This document shows positions 6,603-7,777 of a stretch of DNA of 7,777 bases, piece after piece. Origin of the DNA: Chthonomonadaceae bacterium (GTDB taxonomy: Bacteria > Armatimonadota > Chthonomonadetes > Chthonomonadales > Chthonomonadaceae); the NCBI GenBank assembly GCA_025355115.1, contig JANXLO010000420.1, positions 1 to 7,777 of the forward strand, written 5' to 3'. Made by a program: the position numbers and the translations under genes. Positions within the stretch are counted from its first letter, which is position 1. The number at the start of each line of letters is the position of its first letter. The notes beneath the pieces were generated by a model. That model was given only the letters and a program-made list of their open reading frames with translations. It ran no database searches and was not told where the DNA came from.

Positions 6603-6890
6603 ATGCCAGACAAGCAAGATGAGAAGAAGAAGGCGATTCGGGCGGCGGAGCATGAGGCCGACCTGCATCCGCCGAAGCATAATCCGGCGGGCGATGTGGA
6701 GATTGTCACCTCAAATCATGCCACGCACGAGCACGGGCTGCAGAACAAAGAGATAAACAAGGAGCGGCGAGAAGGAGTGGATATTCACAGCGACGACAAG
6801 AATCAGCGGCATACCCATATGCCGAAAGCCGAGCAACTGGAGCACGACCTTAAGGCAGAGGAGGAGAAGTCCGGCAGCGCTGAAGAGTGA
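6603..6890 (+). CDS. Small, highly charged, His-rich hypothetical protein
   Basis: A 95-residue protein of unrecognised family. About half the residues are charged or His (15 Glu, 8 Asp, 11 Lys, 4 Arg, 10 His), and there is no Phe, Tyr, Trp or Cys. No signal peptide, membrane segment or known domain is visible, so it should be soluble and largely disordered, with possible helices at both ends (KQDEKKKAIRAAEHEAD and KAEQLEHDLKAEEEK). The very strong AAAGGAG at 6589-6595, 7 nt before the ATG, supports real and probably high translation. Such compositions are common in hydrophilin-like stress proteins; the His content could also bind metal ions. Both ideas are inference. It is a monocistronic gene between the divergent GH38-family gene and the convergent surface-protein gene, 37 nt from the end of the latter. 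Confidence 0.75.
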   Translation: MPDKQDEKKKAIRAAEHEADLHPPKHNPAGDVEIVTSNHATHEHGLQNKEINKERREGVDIHSDDKNQRHTHMPKAEQLEHDLKAEEEKSGSAEE

Positions 6891-6927
6891 GCCGTGACGC
6901 CTCCTGCACCATGTGGATCAGCAGGAT

Positions 6928-7777
6928 TTAGAGACGACGTCTGCGCCGGAGCAGACTGACGCCGGCACCCCCTAGCGCAGCCACCAGACCGACGGCGCCG
7001 GGCTCGGGGGTTGTCTGCACGTCGTCCTGCGCGAGCAGGAAAGCGTGCTCCAAGCCGCCTGGCATAATGCCAAATCCAGTGATGAATCCACTGTCGTTGA
7101 TGCCCCTGGCTACCGTCAGCGTCCATCCGCCGAGATTCGCGGTGATGGAGTTCAGGTCAAGAATTCCGAAGCCGCTGGAGAACAGAAACGCATGCCCATT
7201 GGACGATCCAACCACTTGCCCGTCGCCGTTGATGCCGTACCCCCGGCTGTTGCCGCCCAGAGTGCCCAGATCGCTCAGTGTGAGGCTGCCCGCTCCGTTA
7301 GCGGAGGAGAGGAAGGCATGTGAGAAGCCTCCTCCGGCGTCGGAGAAGCCGGTCACCTGTCCTGAATCGTTGATAGCCTGCCCAAAGCTCGAGCCTGTTG
7401 GCCCCACCAGGCTACCGAGGTTAGCGGTGGAGACTCCGGACGAGGTGTCGCTGACGTTTCCCGACGCAGACGTGCGAAAAGCGTGGGTCACGCCGCTTGA
7501 ATTTGCTGAATATCCGACGACCTGCCCGCTTGCGTTTATGCCAAGGCCCTGGCTAAAATTGCCGCCCAGCGTTCCCAAATCAGTCAAGAGGACGCTCGCG
7601 GAGTTGTCGGTGGAGCGAAATGCGCGTGCCTCATTTCCAGCATCTTTGGAGGTGCCTGAAACCTGCCCGGTCGCATTGATGCCGCTAGCCGTGCTGTCTG
7701 TGCCGCCAAGTTTCCCCAAGCTGGTCAAAGTGCCGCCCGTAGTGCGAAAAGCGAGAGTGGAGAAGTCCGCATCGTCC
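6928..7777 (-). CDS. HAF-repeat extracellular protein with PEP-CTERM sorting signal (partial, N-terminus outside the window)
   Basis: The last 282 residues of a cell-surface or secreted protein. The frame is open through the right edge: residues ahead of a TTG at 7728 (for example FSTLAFRTTGGT) continue the same repeat pattern, so that TTG is not the start. The visible part is made of HAF-type repeats: an (H)AFR/L element, a [DS]LGxLGG strand and a GINxxGQVxG strand. The C-terminus is a PEP-CTERM signal: TPEPG, a Gly/Ala/Val/Leu-rich membrane segment (AVGLVAALGGAGVSLL), then five Arg and a final Leu. PEP-CTERM proteins are known to be processed by an exosortase and sent to the cell surface or exopolysaccharide matrix; no exosortase gene is in this window. 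Gly, Ser, Asn and Thr are abundant and Cys is absent, as usual for exported repeat proteins. Its ligand or role is unknown. A 5' part including a signal peptide is expected beyond the edge. Confidence 0.9.
   Translation of the reverse strand, partial: DDADFSTLAFRTTGGTLTSLGKLGGTDSTASGINATGQVSGTSKDAGNEARAFRSTDNSASVLLTDLGTLGGNFSQGLGINASGQVVGYSANSSGVTHAFRTSASGNVSDTSSGVSTANLGSLVGPTGSSFGQAINDSGQVTGFSDAGGGFSHAFLSSANGAGSLTLSDLGTLGGNSRGYGINGDGQVVGSSNGHAFLFSSGFGILDLNSITANLGGWTLTVARGINDSGFITGFGIMPGGLEHAFLLAQDDVQTTPEPGAVGLVAALGGAGVSLLRRRRRL
6931..7008 (-). other. PEP-CTERM sorting signal
   Basis: The last 26 residues of the HAF-repeat protein: PEP, a hydrophobic stretch of about 16 residues, then RRRRR and a terminal Leu. 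This tripartite form is the recognition signal for exosortase-type transpeptidases. The Arg cluster is coded by 6934-6948. Confidence 0.85.
7033..7752 (-). repeat. Tandem HAF protein repeats (about five units)
   Basis: Successive AFR/HAFR/HAFL elements begin at 7752, 7623, 7482, 7317, 7191 and 7044 (minus strand), giving unit lengths of 43, 47, 55, 42 and 49 residues. Most units share LGTLGG or a variant and GIN-GQV-G (GINATGQVSG, GINASGQVVG, AINDSGQVTG, GINGDGQVVG, GINDSGFITG). The repeats have diverged at DNA level, so they are old and structural rather than recent duplications. The third unit is longest and least typical (LGSLVG for LGTLGG). The array continues past the right edge. Confidence 0.85.

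Noticed and set aside
6902..6926. Inverted repeat TCCTGC / GCAGGA between the small protein and the HAF-repeat gene as a terminator
   Set aside because: Only 6 bp with a 13-nt loop and no T-tract on either strand; too weak to call.
7726..7728. TTG as start codon of the HAF-repeat protein
   Set aside because: The frame is open to the window edge, and the upstream residues (AFRTTGGT) belong to another HAF unit, so the gene begins outside the window.

Overview
The window is about 60% GC and gene-dense. The C-terminal PEP-CTERM anchor on a HAF-repeat protein, a paired M16 peptidase operon and a large GH38-family gene suggest a Gram-negative soil bacterium, most plausibly an Acidobacteriota member of the Terriglobia type. 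The taxon is inferred from gene content only; there is no rRNA or other marker gene here.

Layout. (1) 1-531, minus strand: a receiver-only response regulator (115-531), followed 37 nt downstream by the first 25 codons of another gene that runs off the left edge and whose N-terminus looks like an ECF sigma factor. (2) 532-766: a divergent control region with a repeated GGGWWWCCC element spaced 22 bp apart. (3) 767-3570, plus strand: two translationally coupled M16 zinc-peptidase-family genes with signal peptides. The first carries the HXXEH catalytic site and lacks the substrate-binding Arg/Tyr pair; the second lacks HXXEH and carries the Arg/Tyr pair. This is the pattern of an obligate M16B heterodimer. 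(4) 3597-3637: a strong bidirectional terminator shared with the convergent gene. (5) 3669-6368, minus strand: an 899-residue GH38 alpha-mannosidase-fold protein. The scaffold is intact, but nearly every recognisable active-site motif has been replaced, which points to a pseudoenzyme or a subfamily with different chemistry. (6) 6369-6602: a second divergent control region with a perfect TATAAT for the minus-strand gene and an ECF-like GGAAC-N17-CGTCA element facing the plus-strand gene. (7) 6603-6890, plus strand: a small, highly charged, His-rich protein without aromatic residues or Cys. (8) 6928-7777, minus strand: the C-terminal part of a HAF-repeat surface protein ending in a PEP-CTERM sorting signal, cut by the right edge.

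Functionally, the M16 pair is a periplasmic or exported proteolysis unit, the left edge is a signalling/transcription module, and the right edge is a cell-surface protein. No CRISPR array, IS element, tRNA or rRNA was seen. The most unusual item is the GH38-fold protein with a dismantled active site.
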